64,000 bases of DNA from an uncultured Lachnospiraceae bacterium. GTDB lineage: Bacteria > Bacillota > Clostridia > Lachnospirales > Lachnospiraceae. The position numbers were made by a program, and so were the translations under genes. The notes beneath the pieces are model-generated. The model made no database searches. It was given only the letters and a program-made list of their open reading frames with translations, and was not told where the DNA came from. Positions 61,640 to 64,000 of the stretch are shown one piece after another. Numbering within the stretch: position 1 is the stretch's first letter; every line of letters starts with the position of its first letter. Where the stretch lies: contig CAMBLG010000005.1 in NCBI GenBank assembly GCA_945868435.1, positions 84,059 to 148,058 of the forward strand, given 5' to 3'.

Positions 61640-62779
61640 ATGGCAGAAGTTGCAAATTATTACGAGTCTCTTCAGGCGTACTTTAAAAACGGATGCGTTC
61701 TTCATCCCGGGATGGATCCGGTTATTGGTGAGGTCGGGTACAAGGAACATGTGTTGGCCCAGTTTAAAAAGCTGAATATTGTTCCCGGTGATACGATATT
61801 GGTACATTATGTCAAGCCAGGTGTAGTTGCGACGGAAACTGGAATTTTGCTTGGAAATAATAGGGATCGGGTTTTCCTACTTACGGCGGGCAAGAAAGTA
61901 TGGAAGAGCCAGAAGAATGAGAAACAGATTTTGATACAGAATATCTTGTCTGTTGAAAAGATTAAGGATAAGGATCCTTCCTTTTTGTTATCTTCTGCTG
62001 ATCCGTTCGGATATCGTGCGTTTGAAGTTTTAACGCCGGAAGAGAGACGTATTCAGATGCAGGAGAAGTATGGTGCAGAAAGGACGGCTTCTTTTCAGAA
62101 AAGACTGGCAAGAAAGTTTCCAGATATCGACTGTGGTAAGCAGATATTATTATGGCTTTCGTTTGATTTCTGCTGGAATTATCAGAATGGAAGCGTGGTG
62201 GGTGTCTCCTTGTCTCTGTGGAATAGGGATCGCTCGTTGTGTACTGTTCCGGAGTATACGATCCGAAAGGTTTATCCGAACCCTCACTATTATTCTGTCT
62301 GCGGGGTATCTGCAACGGATGAGGAGTCGAATGGGCTTTATATGGTCTTTGATTCCATGGAGGAGCTTCGATCCGTTCAATATATCTTTTGTGACTGGAA
62401 GGTAGAAGTGGATGGTAAATTTCATCATTTTGTAACTGCGGTGCATCCGAAATTTGTACAGGAATATGGGAATGTATATAGCGTCGCCTGCTGCAGCACG
62501 GACATGGCGGCTTACGAGCGGAGCCTTCACGAAAATACGTTTTTTTCGGGTACTCTGGAGCGTGACTTTGAACTCGCATATGTACTTTTCCCGTTATCTC
62601 CTGGGTATTACCAGTATCCGATCTATCGGGCAAATAACACGAACGCAAACATGCTTTCCTTGAAGGACCGGCTGCCGCTTTTAAAAGATATGGGTGATTT
62701 TGAAAAAATAGAGATTCTTTTATGCTGCAAGGAGGTATATTCTACTGGTTATCTTTTGCATTATCCCGGCGCGTGTTAA
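61640..62779 (+). CDS. Unknown 379-residue protein
   Basis: Not recognised. A soluble alpha/beta protein without signal or membrane helix. An early beta barrel-like stretch ('NIVPGDTILVHYVKPGVVAT', 'DRVFLLTAGKKVW') could be a small OB or SH3-like fold. The rest is aromatic-rich. TGGAGG precedes the ATG. It follows the wall hydrolase by 40 bases and may be co-transcribed. Its end overlaps the convergent XRE gene by 4 bases. Confidence 0.6.
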   Translation: MAEVANYYESLQAYFKNGCVLHPGMDPVIGEVGYKEHVLAQFKKLNIVPGDTILVHYVKPGVVATETGILLGNNRDRVFLLTAGKKVWKSQKNEKQILIQNILSVEKIKDKDPSFLLSSADPFGYRAFEVLTPEERRIQMQEKYGAERTASFQKRLARKFPDIDCGKQILLWLSFDFCWNYQNGSVVGVSLSLWNRDRSLCTVPEYTIRKVYPNPHYYSVCGVSATDEESNGLYMVFDSMEELRSVQYIFCDWKVEVDGKFHHFVTAVHPKFVQEYGNVYSVACCSTDMAAYERSLHENTFFSGTLERDFELAYVLFPLSPGYYQYPIYRANNTNANMLSLKDRLPLLKDMGDFEKIEILLCCKEVYSTGYLLHYPGAC

Positions 62780-62967
62780 ATAAAATCGTCGATATAACAG
62801 TCAAGAGCTTCTGCTATATTAATGATGTCTATGAGCTGGATAGGGGTCTCGTCGTTCTGTTCCCAGAACCGGATGCTTTTAACCGGTATTTTTGTCATGG
62901 CAGAGAGCCGTTTCTGTGAAATGCCTTGTTTTTTCCGTTGTTTCCGGACTTTCTTTGCGTCAAACAT
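62776..62967 (-). CDS. XRE/Cro-CI-type HTH regulator
   Basis: A 63-residue helix-turn-helix protein: 'VRKQRKKQGISQKRLSAMTK' followed by 'IPVKSIRFWEQNDETP', the classic Cro/CI five-helix unit with the Q-x-x-L recognition turn, and a short last helix. It has no extra domain, as in stand-alone Cro-like repressors. Two palindromes at 63047-63078 lie upstream on its strand and are likely operators, giving autoregulation. Confidence 0.85.
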   Translation of the reverse strand: MFDAKKVRKQRKKQGISQKRLSAMTKIPVKSIRFWEQNDETPIQLIDIINIAEALDCYIDDFI

Positions 62968-63046
62968 GTTATACCTGCTTTCTGATTCGTGCGTGGATAC
63001 AGTTCTACATATTACTATTGTATCGGGTTAAATACTTGTTTGAAAT

Positions 63047-63078
63047 GTGCATGATGCACGAGAAAACATATGTTTTCT
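63047..63078. promoter_or_regulatory. Two palindromes upstream of the XRE gene
   Basis: GTGCAT-G-ATGCAC (63047-63059) and the perfect 18-bp palindrome AGAAAACATATGTTTTCT (63061-63078) sit in tandem between the XRE gene (-) and the NUMOD/HNH-like gene (+). The rest of 62968-63287 has no convincing gene, although one frame stays open to 62892. Confidence 0.6.
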
Positions 63079-63287
63079 TGTTGTTTTTGTTACTTTTATT
63101 TTTCGATGAAATGTGCGATTATATAAAACTATGTGTTAAGAGAGGGTTGGTATTTGACTATGCGGTAACTGCTCGTTTCATTTTCGTTGTCTTTTATAAA
63201 AGGCGATATATGATATTCATCGGACAGTCATGGATTGGTATATGGCAGTTGTCCATTGGCTGTCGTGTTGTGGAATGGGGGAATATT

Positions 63288-63899
63288 ATGATAGTGGCAT
63301 GGGCAGATGTACCGGGTTATGACGGAAAGTATCAGGCAAGTGTGGAAGGCGATGTCCGCCGAGTGTATCAAAGCGGTAAGACTCGGCTGATGACACCGTA
63401 CCGCAAGAAAATGAGTGGGAGCCAGCGTCTTGTTGTAAAACTGACGCATAATGGAAAGTCAAATGGAAAGTCAAAGGAAGAAATCTTAATGCAGGTGATA
63501 GCCAAGACGTTTTTGGGAGAGCCTCCGGATGGATTTGTTCCGTACCATAAGAATGGGTGTCAGACGGACAATTATCTTGGGAATATTGCATATATCAGTA
63601 AAAAGGAACTTGGCCAACGGACGGGAAAGTTGTCTCGCAGTATGGCAGTATTGAAAATCGATCCAAATGGCGAAGTGGTTGACGTGTATCGTTCCGCGCG
63701 TGAGGCTGGACGAAAGAATTTCATGAGTTATCAGACTGTTATAGACCGCTGTAATGGGAAATGTAAGGGTGCTTTTGCTCCGGATGGATATGCCTATGCT
63801 TGGGAAAATAAGGGGAAGAGTGTGGATGCTGCGGTGAGAAAAATCGAAGCAAGCCGGGATTCTATGCCAAAGGCGCGAAGTGCAGGGTTTGAGTGGTAG
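63288..63899 (+). CDS. NUMOD4/HNH-type homing-endonuclease-like protein
   Basis: A 203-residue protein. It opens with a NUMOD4-like module ('WADVPGYDGKYQASVEGDVR'), then an HNH-like middle ('LMQVIAKTFLGEPPDGFVPY', 'HKNGCQTDNYLGNIAYISKK') with the H-N-D-N pattern of phage HNH nucleases, and a NUMOD1-like DNA-binding end ('MAVLKIDPNGEVVDVYRSAR'). Such proteins are usually selfish endonucleases of phages and mobile elements. The start at 63288 has GGGGGA upstream; the frame extends further 5' but without support. Confidence 0.7.
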   Translation: MIVAWADVPGYDGKYQASVEGDVRRVYQSGKTRLMTPYRKKMSGSQRLVVKLTHNGKSNGKSKEEILMQVIAKTFLGEPPDGFVPYHKNGCQTDNYLGNIAYISKKELGQRTGKLSRSMAVLKIDPNGEVVDVYRSAREAGRKNFMSYQTVIDRCNGKCKGAFAPDGYAYAWENKGKSVDAAVRKIEASRDSMPKARSAGFEW

Positions 63900-64000
63900 A
63901 TATCGCGGAGCACAAAGAGCCTCAATTTATAAGAATTCTTTCATTCATTTTTCTTGTCATATTTCATCTTGGATGCTATGGTATATCTAGAAAGCAAAAC

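Noticed and set aside
61962..62648. Minus-strand frame (228 codons) under the 61640 gene
   Set aside because: Arg/Ser/Pro-rich low-complexity translation and no ribosome site; the plus-strand gene has a good one.
63954..63990. TTGTCA...GGTATATC near the right edge considered as another conjugation-type promoter
   Set aside because: No -10 lies at 19 nt and the GGGYTRTGAC core is absent; only a loose resemblance.

Overview
The window reads as part of a large conjugative element (an ICE or a big plasmid) from a Gram-positive, Lachnospiraceae-like member of the Clostridia. The reasons are the strong AGGAGG-type ribosome sites with ATG/GTG/TTG starts, a PrgI/VirB4/VirB6 type IV secretion set with VirB1-like cell-wall hydrolases, and accessory families common in that group (DUF6075, DUF551, XF1762, YopX, DUF6273). 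No relaxase, coupling protein, rRNA, tRNA or CRISPR array is visible. All family names come from reading the sequence; no database search was run.

Layout. 1-0.8 kb: tail of a sliding-clamp-like gene. 0.9-9.2 kb: T4SS core (two pilin-like proteins, PrgI-like, a detached VirB4 N-terminal-like protein, VirB4, VirB6). 9.3-14 kb: CpaE/ParA-like proteins and a ClpX homologue. 14-22 kb and 30-33 kb: two AT-richer cargo blocks of small phage-type genes (Dam methylase, ATP-grasp, GNAT, zinc-ribbon proteins, HNH, YopX, a frameshifted XF1762 gene, a 29-residue type I toxin-like peptide). 22-29.8 kb: further transfer genes (lipoprotein, S1-like protein, lytic transglycosylase/C39 peptidase, a degenerate NlpC/P60 protein) and a LexA-like repressor lacking the catalytic serine. 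34-42 kb: a DNA-metabolism operon (nuclease-UvrD helicase, Pol III delta, nucleotidyltransferase, NAD+ DNA ligase). 42.5-49.9 kb: a ubiquitin-like conjugation operon (E2-like, four-repeat UBL, JAMM peptidase, two-domain E1) followed by three related unknown proteins. 50-58 kb: a complete diversity-generating retroelement (DGR) behind a coiled-coil stalk protein. 58-64 kb: ParB-like protein, tyrosine recombinase, NlpC/P60-SleB hydrolase, an XRE regulator and a NUMOD/HNH-like protein.

The DGR is the clearest find. A 114-bp template repeat (TR) and a 114-bp variable repeat (VR) differ at 21 positions, every one an adenine in the TR. The reverse transcriptase has the LGSQVSQ and YMDD motifs and a C-terminal MutS-I-like extension. 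Its target is a membrane-anchored, two-Fn3, DUF6273/C-lectin-like protein.

Six promoters share one unusual architecture: a TTGAC(A/T) -35, a spacer of exactly 19 nt with a GGG(C/T)T(A/G)TGAC-like core, and a TAnnAT-like -10. They stand before the T4SS operon, the CpaE-like gene, the lipoprotein, the transglycosylase, the stalk/DGR operon and the NlpC/P60 hydrolase. A seventh, relaxed copy precedes a candidate small RNA. This puts the DGR-diversified surface protein in the same predicted regulon as the conjugation machinery, so I infer it is a diversifying mating-pair or recipient-binding adhesin.

The second system is the UBL operon. It and the DNA-metabolism operon each start with a copy of the same covarying RNA leader containing an intrinsic terminator. 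Several genes in both operons carry a small hairpin abutting a GARAGGTGGT ribosome site, which implies shared control.
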